From: Trichaptum fuscoviolaceum
Lineage: Eukaryota > Basidiomycota > Agaricomycetes > Hymenochaetales > Trichaptaceae
Reading direction: 5' to 3'
DNA: 64,000 nucleotides
NCBI GenBank assembly: GCA_910574455.1
Contig: CAJSYZ010000009.1
Span: 4,667,040 to 4,731,039 of the forward strand
The notes under the pieces are model-generated. The model was not told where the DNA came from. It saw nothing but the letters and a program-made list of their open reading frames with translations, and did no database searches. Positions 23,577-35,000 of the stretch are shown here, piece after piece. The translations under genes were made by a program, and so were the position numbers. Position 1 is the first letter of the stretch. Every line of letters starts with the position of its first letter.

Positions 23577-26500
23577 ATGCCGAAAGCGACGAAAGGTGTT
23601 TCACAAAGAGGCAGGGCATCGGTACTCGATGAAGGTGCAGGCATGTTGGGCAGGGAAGTAAAGCGCCGTAAAGCGCCGATAGCTAGTCGCGACCCCGTAG
23701 CCTTGGAGGATCGCCAGCTGAAGATTTGGATATGTGAGTGAGCTGTAATGCAATGTGGTGATTGACAGTTGACATATCATGGGCAGCCACAGGAAGCTCA
23801 AACCAAACCGCTGCAAGACAACACAAGGGGCAAGATGGCGAGCAAGAAGTTGCGCTAGATCACGGAACTGGCAATTGCGATGCTGACTTCGAAGCAGAAG
23901 ATAGCGAGGTATGGGAGGACGAAGACGGAGGAGTAGGGGCTCTGCATGAGCATCAGATATGGCTGAGCCAATTGCGCAGGTAAGTAGAGCGACAACAAGG
24001 AGGAATACAAACTAGCGACTTACAACAAACTTTTTCTTCGCCAGCACTACACGGCGCAAGGACGACCGCCAGCGACGAGACCGAAGACAACGACAAAACG
24101 CGGCTTGGGATAACCTGCTGCCAGAACTTGTAAAGGCATTTTTGGAATTCGAGCTGCGTGGTGTGCCGGCTTGCAATGATGAAGAGGATACGGAACCCGC
24201 AAATGGGCCTGCAATGGCGGAGCATGCTGGTAAGCATGCACCAATACTTGTTGTCGACATATTTGATAGATCTATGCCGGCGTATCCCCTTATTGCGAAC
24301 ACGGGCATTACATTGACGATGGCCCGCCATGGAGTTATTGCCGTTGCGCCTCTACACCCTGAATCGGGCATCACTTGCAAGTCGCTCAAGCTCTTTCAGA
24401 CATTAAGCAGTCGATGTCCATCTCTCAGCATCCAGGCCTACGTCCAGACATTATGCAACATGCAAGCTGTTGCTTACAAGTCTTCCTACCGGCGCAGCTT
24501 TTCCGTCGCTTTTGACATCTATCTCGAGATCAAGCATCGCATCGACAAGCAACTGGACTCGCTAGTATACAACGACCCGTTATCAGCCCTACGCATGGCC
24601 TGCCCCGCCTGTTCGTACAAAACCAAATGCGAACCTGCGCTGAAGTATTCGACGTTAACGTGCATTGATGGCAACAACTCTGCCAAGCGCGTGCATCGCA
24701 CATCGACCAACGACAACGCAATGCCATACAGCATTGAGCTGCAGGACAAACGTACACGGGAGTCGGAACTGTTCATAGAACGGGCGGAAGTCGACGAGCT
24801 GCAGGACGAGGTGCAGAACAAGTCAGCAAGAACGCGGCAGGATAAGGAAGGGAATGCAAACACGACAACGGAGCCTGCAGGCATGCGACGGCGAAAAGGT
24901 CAAAACACAAGCGAAGAAGGGACACCAGTAGATGGTGTGGCGGAGGAGACGCCGTGCACAACAAGGTGGGTTAACCTTGCGTCGGACTCGCAGAAGAGAA
25001 TGTGGGGAATCTTCGAGGAAACCGGCATTTTTATTGCTGCATGCCGGCATGGGATGGTATTTGCGATCTGCGACATGATTCGCAGTGGGGAACTGTGAGT
25101 CGTACAATATTCTTTACGCTAAATTCCAATTGACTCGGTGCAGGGAAAAGTACCCACTTGCAGTTGGTAGAAGGCTAATCGAGATCTTTGGGGAGAATGT
25201 GCTTGTTGGCTACGATATTGGCTGTGGTTTCTCAGTTACAGCAGGCCAGAGTCCCAAGGTGGGGCCACAAATGCGGCAAGCGAAGCTATCATTCTGTGTT
25301 AACGCATTTCACGGACACGCGCATCACCGTCGATGCCAGCTGCAATGGCATCCGCTGTACATTGAAGGCACAGGCCTGGAAGACTTCGAGACTTGCGAGC
25401 GAGTTTTTTCAGAGTCAAATAAGATAGCAGCTTGCACGCGGCAAGCATCAACATTTCATCGCCGCCAGGCAATTTTGCGGCATTTTAGCAGATGGAATTC
25501 AGACAAGTACTGCGAGCTCAGTGAGTCCATACTTCATTCTTTCACATTTGCATAGGTATTGACATGTCTTCTTGCAAGCACGCTTTCTGGCCAGTAACTA
25601 TAAGCAAGCAAAAGTCAACATTGAGATGTTGTCTGAGCAGCTCCGATCAGCAAAAGTGGCATTAGGCATAGCGTCTGATGACGTGTTCGAGCAGTGGCAC
25701 CGGGCGGAGGCTGAGTATCTCCTAACCCTGAAGGACGCGCCAGCACGTGATAGCCTCGCTGCAAATTATGTCAGCAACCTGCGAAATCTCGCAGCACAGA
25801 AGTGCGTTGGCCTTTGTGCCGTTGCATTGAGCATGTTCACTTACTTGCTTGCATAGGTTACGCTATACAGCCGCATGCGAGACATGGCTCCATAACACAA
25901 CTGCTGAGCAATTTGATGACCCGGAATTCTACCTGCGCGATGCAAGTCGAACGGCCGAAATAGAAGAATTGCGGCGAACCGGATTTACAGAGCTTTTGCT
26001 AACGCACGAGCAAGTGAGGATGCAGGAGGCAAAGTTAGGGATAACAGAGAGATGGACGGAGGACTCGCCTGGGTGGCAAGCCGCGACACGGGAAGCAAAC
26101 GAGCTGCAGTATCAATGGGCGATTGACAACTTGGAAGGCCTAGTTGTCTCGCGGCTTTTCGAGCTTGCAAAAATGAACCGGGCTGGCACGAGTAATGTGC
26201 TCGTTATCAATGTACATAGGCAATTGTGCTAATAAGACAACTTAGGCTATAAGATGCGAACGCACCTATCGAAATCACTGCAAACACGGTCGCAAGCTAT
26301 TCGTACGGCCATTGATAAATATAATGCAGCGCGCGCAAAGCTCCCCGAACCACGGCCAGCCGAACTAAATGCAAAGCAAGTGCTGGGATACGTGTTCATT
26401 GCGGAGTTTGACTTGCTGCGTGATAGCAGATGCTCTGTCCGCGATGAGCCATGGGCACGGCCAGCAGAACGGGAAGCGACGATAGCATACTTCAAGCTCA

Positions 26501-26916
26501 AGCGATCAGAGGAAGAATTAGTGCGAGTCGAGCTTGAAATACGCCGACTACGCTCATTCATCCGCGATGTAAACACGCACATGCATCGCCTGCTTGATAC
26601 ACTCACTGCAAGTGATCCCGCTCTTGCAGTCCAAATGCGTCGTCGTGCGCAACTACAGTTCGCACAAAACGAGGCGCACTTGACCCGCCTGGCATCACTG
26701 CGTGCGATGTACGCGTCTTCAGGCAAGCTGAACACGGCTGAAGCTGCACAGAGTCCATGGAGAGAATTGCTGGTGATGGCAGACAACACAGGTGACGAGG
26801 CGGACATGGACTTGCATACAGATGTCAATGCGGGCGAGGAGTCGGATGACAGCGCCGATGAGATAAATGATGAAGCAGACGAAGCAATTGATGTAATACA
26901 GGTATTTAGTACATAG
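23577..26916 (+). CDS. KDZ transposase
   Basis: Seven exons join in frame: 23577-23733, 23769-23979, 24045-25094, 25144-25520, 25579-25801, 25857-26191, 26246-26916. They total 3024 nt and encode 1007 residues. The protein should cut and paste the surrounding element in the nucleus. Recognisable blocks are a charged N-terminus rich in acidic residues, a KDZ Cys pair ACPAC (about residue 307), DGNNS (about 330), VGYDIGC (about 494) and CERVFSES (about 556). The two Asp blocks and the Glu block are the likely RNase H-fold active-site positions. A long helical C-terminus follows. Start chosen because the ATG at 23577 opens a frame that splices cleanly into the next exon. No stop or shift was seen, so it may be active. 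Confidence 0.88.
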
Positions 26917-27762
26917 TTAAAGATAGATTTAGCATTAGTATAAGCTAGTATGATCGCAGTTGCAAAGATGCGTGCACATGTGTGAAATTTTTGTCGTAGG
27001 TAAATCATGCATGCTAAACTTGGTTTGATTCGATTGCCATACAGCTGTACTGTGTCACTGACCACTGTCTGTCATACATCAAAATTATAAATTCGCAACA
27101 ATTCTAAGAAATATTTATGAGGTCAAGAATAGTATAGAGATGTAACTAATGTTAAAAGTTGTCCTCGAAGTGAGGCAGAGTGTTGTACAAGCCTATGTGC
27201 AAGTGGGCAAAAAACAACATTTAAAAATTTTGCATATAATTCAGCCAGTTCGCATTCTATTTGCAGTTAGAAACATTTCAATGGCATACTGTAGTACATA
27301 GAATAGGCTGCAGACATTCGGATATGCATAGCATAGACTATTGTATTGCAAAACGAACATCAAGGCAGCATATTGGCAATAATCACATACATTTTGCTGT
27401 ATCTTGATGAAATTCATGGCAATTGCTTGCATATTGCACTTATATGCAGACCTGTAGTAGACAATCACATTTCTGGCTTTAAATCAGCTTCAAGTGTAGT
27501 AGATATCTCTGTACAAGGCTCACAATGCTTTTAAAACATACTAAAACATATGCACATGCTTGCAGAGTAATTGCCTTTACTAATGCGGCGGTGCAGATCT
27601 GTGCTCCGCTATAAATAATGCAATTCATTCCTGTTAGCCGTATTTGGCTTAACCGTACATTCATTACGTTTGAAGACGTGCCCTATAAGACTCGCTTGCT
27701 GGGCAGACGCGGCCCCCCTCTCCTCCCACACAGACGCGTCTGCCCTCCTCGCTCACACAACA
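26917..27762. other. Spacer between the transposase and the first passenger gene
   Basis: AT-rich and without a supported gene. Short frames on the minus strand show no motif. It probably holds the transposase 3' end and the promoter of the next gene. Confidence 0.5.
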
Positions 27763-28867
27763 ATGTATCTTGCTGCAGCCGGTGCAGGCGGAGGCCCGCC
27801 GCCCCCCCACCGCCCCAATCGTGGCCCGCCCAGCAAGCCCGGCGGCCTTACCCCGAAAAAGGACAAGCGGCAGGACCGTCGCACTGAAGAGACTGAGCAG
27901 GCAGGCCAGGAGACCCCCAACCGCCCTCAGCACCCCCTCCGCAAGTTTGTTAACAGCGGGCAGATGCAGCGCTGGACAGATAAGGAGAAGCTTGCCCTTT
28001 TCGACATGCTTGTCGAGCAGGGCGCGAACATTCAACCCCCTCCCCCAAGCGCCGCGCAGCGCATGCCTGCCGAGTTCCTCGTTAACAAAAACGACCGTGC
28101 AGCGGTGAGCCTGCACCTGACGCACCTACTCCGCGGCCTGGTAAGCATGCATGTCAGTCTCTTCTTTTTGCCTTGCATCTCATCTTTCCTCTTTCTGTAT
28201 ACAGTTGCAAATGTTGGAGATGCAGCTCGACCACCCTTCCGTGCTCGCGATCCTCAATACCGACGCCCTCAACCTGCGTGCAGAGCAGCAACCGATCGCG
28301 AATCTGAAGGCCGCCATCACAACACGCGTACCGGCGGTGCTGGACTTGCAGCTTCACGGCACGCAATTCGCAGACCTCACGGATGAGCTCTGCAACGAGT
28401 TCGCCAGGCTGGCAATACCCGCGGTGAACAACATCGCGAGGCGGCGCAATTGGTCGTCTGTGGTGCATGTGGCCAACCAGCCGTTCGCCAACGCCGAGCC
28501 AGTGCCAGTCACACCGCCAACACGCGAGTCCACCCTGCCTGCGACTCCCCAATCCCTGCGCATGCCCTATGCGCCTTCGTCATCGGCGCGCTCGACTGCA
28601 TCGCAGTATGTGCGCACGGGCCAGCACTCGTCATTGGCCGAGTTGGACGAGGAAGAGTCGCTCTGGCAGAGCGTCAGCAACATCGACGACTGGTCGGAGT
28701 TCGAGGCCAGCGAGTACTCGCGTGCAGACTCGTCAGGTCGCCGAGCTTCGTCGAGCCAGCCTGCCACCCGCGCTGTCGAGTCGCAGACTCCGCGCACGCC
28801 TCGTGCAAGCCAGCAGCGCGGTGATGACGGCGAAGGTTACAGTGGGAAGGGCAAGGGTCGTCGTTGA
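27763..28867 (+). CDS. KDZ passenger gene 1: Pro-rich protein of unknown function
   Basis: Two exons, 27763-28140 and 28205-28867, give 346 residues. The intron has GTAAGC and ACAG ends. The ATG at 27763 begins MYLAAAGAGGG, a Pro/Gly-rich leader. Then comes a charged segment and MQRWTDKEKLALFDMLVEQG, which loosely resembles the start of a Myb/SANT-like helix bundle. The second exon has a helical part (LEMQLDHPSVLAIL and CNEFARLAIPAV) and a Ser/Arg-rich end with GKGKGRR. A DNA-binding accessory of the transposon is a reasonable guess, but I recognise no family. It lies between two other genes of the element in the same orientation. Confidence 0.75.
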
Positions 28868-29253
28868 GCGTGCGCGCGTTTTTTTTTGTGTTTTTCGTTG
28901 TAATTCAAGAGTGTCTTGTGCTCAGGCTTGCATGCCTGTATGTTTTGTCGTTTTGCATATCTGTCTCGTTTTTTTGTATTGTTTTGTAGTAAATAGCATT
29001 GCTGCGTGTTATGCGCAGCAGGCATGAAGGTTAAGATGTACTGTAGTGATAAAAGTTGAATATATGCTGTATTTCTTGTCATTTTCGCGTGCAGACAATC
29101 GCTCCGTGCTATGTTGTGTGCATGTATGCACTTGCAGTATGGGGAATACGCCCTCGCTTGCAAATTGTCGCCTTCGCTTGCAAATTTTCATCCCGCATGG
29201 CATCCCGTGCCATATCCCGTCTCCTTTGCTTCTGCCCTTCTGCCATCCTGTTC

Positions 29254-29396
29254 TCATCCCACATTCATACTACTCTGCTTCTCTGCTGCTATCTGTTATC
29301 ATCCCGCATCCATCCCACATTCATACTACTCTGCTTCTCTTCTCTGCTGCTATCTGTTATCATCCCGCATCCATCCCGCATCCATCCCGCATCGTC
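29254..29396. repeat. Tandem repeat upstream of passenger gene 2
   Basis: A unit of about 60 bases (CATCCCACATTCATACTACT, then a CTGCTGCTATCTGTTATC stretch) is repeated about twice. It is followed by four short CATCCCGCATC units reaching to three bases before the ATG at 29399. Placement suggests the 5' leader of that gene. The rest of 28868-29398 holds nothing I recognise. Confidence 0.7.
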
Positions 29397-29398
29397 CA

Positions 29399-30806
29399 AT
29401 GGCAATAAGCAAGGCCAACCTGGTGATCAAGGCTCGTGCGCGTGCTTCACAGCCCAAACGCAATACGAGACGCACGCGTGTCAATAATACTACGTTTGCA
29501 GATCGTTCTGCATCTGCTTTGAAGTCTGCCGATACTCGACGCAGAATTAATGCCGAGATTGTTGCGGAACACCAGCGCCAGCTTGATGAAGCCGCGCGCA
29601 TTGCATCTCTTTTCAATGTTCCGAAGGCCAAAATTCTCAGGCGCATCAAGCACGTTTCGAAGCTGGCCGCGCCTCGCCGCACAAATAGGTACAACGCGTA
29701 TTTGTTCGCAAAGTCACTTGTTGCCAACGAAGGTGAATATACATTTCTACTTTTCATTGTAAATTACTTATTCATTTCACAGGCAAGCTTGTTGGCGACA
29801 AAGTTAAACTCATGGACCTGCATAAGCGGGTCAGCGTATTCCCAGACTATGAGACGCTGGTGTTGTCCAACCCCGCGCTTGTGGACGACATGCTGGCTGC
29901 ATTAACGGAGCATAAGCGCGAGCAGGCAACGTCTACTCGCGTTTTCAAGAGTTCGCATAACCAAGATGTCAACTCAACTTGCAGCAAGGTGGAAGCTGAG
30001 GTGAGTCTCCTTGTTATCTATTCATTTCCTTCAACTGACATACAATATAAGCTCATCGACCTGGCGCAGCGCCGCCAGACCGCCAGTCTCATGGTCGTAG
30101 CTCGCACCAATGCTATGCACCCGAACGAGCCATATTATATTGTGGACCCAATATCACGCGACTTTCTCGAGTCGATTGTAGGCATGTCTGTCCACGAATT
30201 TTACACAAAATTCGAAGCTTTCGCAATTGCAGGCCACAAGGGTTTGGCCAACACCGATAACGACAGGCGAAACTTGTTAAAGAAGAGCGTGCGCCAGATG
30301 GTGCGCCGCAAGCTGCGTAAGTCTCTTACCTCTTCTTGCATTTCTTGCTATGTGCTGAGATATGTGCAGGTGACATCACAATGAAAGCTAACCTCGAAAT
30401 GTCATACACGAAATATGAGACTGACATCGTGCACAAATACGGTGTTGAACTCGCTGGCTGGCCGCTCCCCACGTTTGAGATCGACAGCGTTAGCCGCGAA
30501 GGCCTGCAAGATGTTGTCAATGGGCTGCTCAAGGGCAGAATCACGTGGACACGCCTGTCCGACGACGAATTGAATGCCCGCATCGACGCGTGGAATGAAA
30601 AACGCAGGAAACAAGCGAAACAGAGCAAGAAGGACAAACAGAGCAAGAAGGATAAGACGAAGAAGCGGAAGCGTGCCAGGGTGTCAAGCGAGGAGGTGCA
30701 CAGCGACACCGATGATGAGGCTGCGTCTGCGTCGCAGCAGTCCGGACTTACGACGTCTGTTCCGGACCAGTCTGCGGACCAGTCTGCGGAGGTGCAGTCT
30801 GTTTAG
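29399..30806 (+). CDS. KDZ passenger gene 2: basic protein of unknown function
   Basis: Four exons, 29399-29732, 29783-30000, 30052-30316 and 30370-30806, join in frame to 417 residues. The N-terminus is very basic. The middle contains KVKLMDLHKRV, ASLMVVARTNAMHPNE and VRQMVRRKLRDIT. The end is a Lys-rich coil (KQSKKDKQSKKDKTKKRKR) followed by an acidic Ser-rich tail, as in nuclear proteins. No enzyme motif is visible. It is the last gene before the right terminal repeat and shares orientation with the transposase. A role in transposition or chromatin binding is inference from context only. Confidence 0.75.
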
Positions 30807-30886
30807 TACTTAGTTAACTGCGAGCATGTGTCAGCTTCTTCATCGCAGCTGTGGTGCCGGTTTGCCCTGCATGTCATGTGTATATA

Positions 30887-31331
30887 AAGGATGGCTCAAC
30901 ATTATGGAATTATGATTTTTAATACATGCATTGCTTGACTGCTCTATGAATTTACTGCATAATGCAAAAAAAACGAAGCCAAACGGACAAGTATTGAGCG
31001 AGACGGCCGTGCTCGCTGTCGGCGACGGCGAGCAAGGGTGTGGTGACGGCGACGACGCGTCGTGGGCGCGTGGGAGGCGCGGCGGCAAGGTCCGAGGCAC
31101 GGCGCGCGCGCGCGACACGCAGGACAGACCCTTACAGCGGTCGCCGAGGCCAGCCCCCAGGGTCCTCGGTCAAGCTAGGCCCGGTGAGCAGGTCTGTGAA
31201 CGACGAAGTCCCTTTTAACAGACGGGATGGCACACAGTATAGTAATATAGGCGTATCAGAACCTAGTTAGCCAGCAGCCTTGAGCCAAGGCTACCGGCTA
31301 ACAAGGTTCTGGATACCGGGAGTCTTAGGTG
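30887..31331. repeat. Right terminal inverted repeat of the KDZ element
   Basis: Inverted counterpart of the left end, about 445 bp, with the GC-rich unit present only once. It runs from AAGGATGGCTCAAC to TCTTAGGTG and is followed directly by the target duplication. Confidence 0.88.
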
Positions 31332-31366
31332 ATTTTTATTTTCATTCCCTAGAAACAAATGGAAAG

Positions 31367-31947
31367 TGTTACGACACAGAGTGGTTCTATGCGTTCTCAG
31401 GACCTCGGACAACGTAAATCGGACGATCAGCGGCTATGCAAAGCGGTTCCACACTCTGGGAAGCACTTGACAAGTCAATTAAGCTATTCTACACATCAGA
31501 AGCACAAATATAACGTCACCTGGGAAGCACTTGACAAGAGGCCAAAAGTGGAGTGCTTCTCAGGCGGATGGGCGCTTTTGGCAAGCGCAGGAGGAACTAT
31601 ACAGTTCCTCCAAGCCACCGTCCGTACGGACCCGTGGTCCGATCCGAATTTGAAATACAAATAGAAAGATGCATAAGCATCGCTGGCGCACCGGGTTTGA
31701 ACCCAAGCGCACAGAAAAGTGTCCGTTAGTGAATAGAATCAAAAGAAACAGCAATCCCCGTGTGCAGACCGATGCAAAGGTGTACGCGCCGTACGGGCTT
31801 CGTACCGAGCGCGTACCGCTGACCGTACGAGACCGTACGAGTGTCTCGTACGATGTCAGGAATCGAAAGTAAATAAAAACATCAGTAACTCATAAGTAAA
31901 CGGAAAATAAAAGAAAACAATAAGTAAATCCGTGGCGATTCCTGACA
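31367..31947 (-). repeat. 3' LTR of the gypsy element
   Basis: 581 bp, the 3' copy because the genes run on the minus strand. Equals the LTR at 37111-37691 except for one G/A difference (GTACCGCTG against GTACCACTG). It has five CGTACG hexamers. Short open frames in it are not genes. Confidence 0.95.
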
Positions 31948-31950
31948 TTA

Positions 31951-31959
31951 CCCCCCTCC
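31951..31959 (-). other. Polypurine tract next to the 3' LTR
   Basis: On the minus strand GGAGGGGGG lies a few bases inside the 3' LTR, the expected position for plus-strand DNA priming. Confidence 0.8.
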
Positions 31960-32004
31960 AAGGACGCTGCTAAACAGCGTGCGTGTTCGTACCGATCCGT
32001 ACGG

Positions 32005-35000
32005 TCACCGTACCGCCAATGGGTATTTGCGATGGAAAGCATGAATTCGAGCTTGTGCATGTTCCATATTAGCCGCGTCGAGCCAGGTATCTTCGTCCGA
32101 CTGGTAACCCTTCCATCGAACCAAATACTGAAGTTTCTGCGTACGGCCCGTACGACGCGAGTTCAGTATCTCCTGAACTTCGTACTCAATGTCCCCATTG
32201 ATTGGTACGGGCTCGGGAGGGGTCTGTACGCGTCCGGGGATCGTGTCCGACTGGTACTTGGTCAGGAGCGAGACATGGAAGACTGGGTGCACCTTCATCG
32301 AAGCTGGAAGTTTCAGCTCATAGTTTAGCGGACTTAGCTTTCGTACGACCTCGTACGGACCCAGTCGACGATGATTGAGCTTCCTGGCACCTGGCAAGGC
32401 TATATTTCGAGCCTCGAGCCAGACACGATCACCTGGTTCGATGTCCGGTACGTCCGTACGGTGCTGGTCGTAGTAGCGCTTCATACGGTCCGCAGCAACT
32501 TCCAACGCGGCCTGGGCATCGTCCTGAGCCTTCTTCAGCATGTCTAGACGGTCATCAGCTGCTGGTACGGTCGAAAGACCCGTACTCGGTACGATGGCGA
32601 ACCCGGGCTTGTACCCGTACAACAGCGCGAACGGCGAGGTCCGAGTGGCTGAATGCGCACGAGTGTTGTGCGCAAACTCGGCCATAGGCAGCAGCCGAGC
32701 CCAGTTCTCCTGCCGAACATCTGTGAAGGCTCGAAGATACTGTTCGAGCTCCTGATTTACTCGTTCGGTCTGACCGTCAGTCTGAGGGTGGAAAGAAGTC
32801 GAAGTAGCACCTTTAATACCAAGACGCTTGAAGAACTCCTTCATGAAGCGTGATACAAACTGTGGCCCGCGGTCCGAGATGATTTTTCGAGGTGTACCAT
32901 GGTGTTTCCAAACCTCGGACACGAACAGTTCGGCCGTACGAGTCGAGTCGACGTCGGACGTCGTTGGTACGAAGTGCGCCTGCTTGGTGAGCCGGTCAAC
33001 CACCACAAAGATCGCGTCGAAACCCTCAGACGGTGGCAGCTGCGTGATAAAGTCGCAGGAGATGGTCTGCCATGGTCCGGACGGTACCTCGTTCGGTTCG
33101 AGCGGTCCGACGGGTCTTTGGGGAATATTCTTGGTGCGCATACAGGTATCGCACCCGGACACGTACCGCTCGACAAAAGAAGACATCCCTGGCCACCAAT
33201 AGTTGCGACTCACCAGCTCGTACGTCTTCCACCGTCCGGGGTGTCCCACCGGCAGAGAATCATGATGTAATTTCACAATATCTCGCCGAATTTCCTCGTC
33301 CTTTGGTACATAGACCTTCCCTCGGTACAGCAGCAGTCCATCCTCCGTGTTCCAGTCCTCCAACTCCTTCTTCAAGGACACAGGGGCCTTCCCCTTCAGT
33401 GCCTCGATCGCCTCTACCAATTCCTCATCCCAACTCTTCGAACTCCGGATCCTTCGCAACAACGCCGTGTCCCCCTCGAGCCGTACCATGCCTCGACGCA
33501 TTGCGTGCAGGCGAAGCAAGTCTCTGTCCAACAGAGTCCGGTTCGTGTTGTCCGGACCATTTGGTTCGAGGTCGGTACGACGTGACATCGCGTCTGGCTT
33601 GCCCCCAAGCCGGCCAGGGCGATGTCGGATCGTGAAGTCGAACCGACTGAGAAAAATACTCCAGCGAGCTTGTCTGCGAGTGAGATTGCGAGCTTCAGAG
33701 AAGTAGAGCAGGTTCTTGTGGTCCGAGACAACGTCGATCTTGTGTGGAGACCCTTCAAGATAATGTCTCCACTCGTCGAGCGACCGTACGATAGCCAGTA
33801 GCTCCTTATCATAGATCTCATAGTTTCGCTCCGCATCATTTAGCGATTTCGAGTAGAAAGCCACCGGATGAATCGTACCGTCCGTACCGACCTGCGACAG
33901 TACTGCACCTGTCGCAAAGTCAGAAGCGTCACACTCAAGAATAAATGGTTTCTCGAGGTCAGGCATGGCCAGCACCGGTGCTTGAGTGAATCGACGCTTT
34001 AACTCGTCGAACGAGGCTTGTTGTCTCGTACCCCACTCGAACCGGACGTCCTTTCGAAGCAGTTCGGTCATAGGCCGTACGATCCGGGAGTAATCCTCGA
34101 TAAACCGGCGATAGAAGTTCGCAAAGCCGAGGAAGGCTTGAATATCCTTGACCTTTGCAGGTGTAGGCCACTCCAGAACCGCACTGACCTTGGCCGGGTC
34201 CATCGAAACCGTACCGGCTCCAATAACCATGCCTAGGTATTCCACAGAAGACTGGTGGAACTTACACTTCTCCGGCTTGACAAACAGGTCGTGCTTCTCG
34301 AGCCGTTCGAGTACGGTACGAACGTGCTCGACATGATCTTCCTCATTCTCAGAGAAAATCAGCAAATCGTCAAGATAGATGATCACAATCACCCCATTCA
34401 GATCTTTGAAGATGTCATTCATCATGTGCTGGAATGTCGCCGGAGCATTGGTGAGTCCGAAGGTCATCACCGTCGGTTCGAAGTGGCCTTCCTGCGTACG
34501 AAAGGCCGCTTTCCACTCGTCTCCTTCCTTCATCCGTACGTTGTGGTACCCGGATCGAAGGTCTAAGGTCGTAAACACCTTCGCTTTCTTCAAGGCATCG
34601 ACTAGCTCAGTGGTGAGAGGCAGTGGATACCTGTTCTTCACAGTCATCGCATTGAGCTTGCGATAATCTACCACCATGCGCAGCGAACCGTCCTTCTTCT
34701 TGATAAAGAAGACCGGAGCCGCAGCCGGAGACTTGGAGGGTCGAATGTACCCCTTCCTCAAGTTCTCCTCGATGAATTCCTTCAGCGCCGTACGCTCGTT
34801 CGGCGCCATGGGATAGATCTTACTGTAAGAAGGTACCGCACCCGGTACGAGGTCGATCGCATGGTCGTACGGTTTACGGGTGGGGAGGCGTTCTGCCCGG
34901 TCCTTCGAGAAGACTTTGGCGAAATCGCGGTACTGCGGGGGTACGAGTTCTTCGAACGACTTCTCGCCTTCCTTCACTGCAGTCTTCTCAGCAATTGCCT

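Larger units (their letters stand above)
22661..31331 (+). mobile_element. KDZ-type DNA transposon, 8.67 kb, with three genes
   Basis: The ends are CACCTAAGACTCCCGG and its exact reverse complement, within terminal inverted repeats of about 445 bp. The 8-mer ATTTTTAT flanks both sides (22653-22660 and 31332-31339). Inside, all on the + strand, are a seven-exon KDZ transposase and two further multi-exon genes with uninterrupted frames. Eight-base target duplications and this transposase family define KDZ elements, which are abundant in basidiomycetes. The copy looks complete and possibly autonomous. A duplication in the left terminal region makes the two ends unequal. Confidence 0.92.

Noticed and set aside
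29246..29396. Tandem repeat at 29.25-29.4 kb as a CRISPR array
   Set aside because: Units are directly adjoining without unique spacers, and the context is a eukaryotic transposon.
31669..31872. 67-codon frame in each LTR (also 37413-37616) as an LTR-encoded protein
   Set aside because: It is identical only because the LTRs are near-identical; it lies antisense to the element and shows no motif.
33072..33635. Plus-strand frames of up to 206 codons across the gypsy pol (also 34861-35481)
   Set aside because: They are antisense to a clear pol gene and rich in Arg/Thr/Ser from the CGTACG bias.
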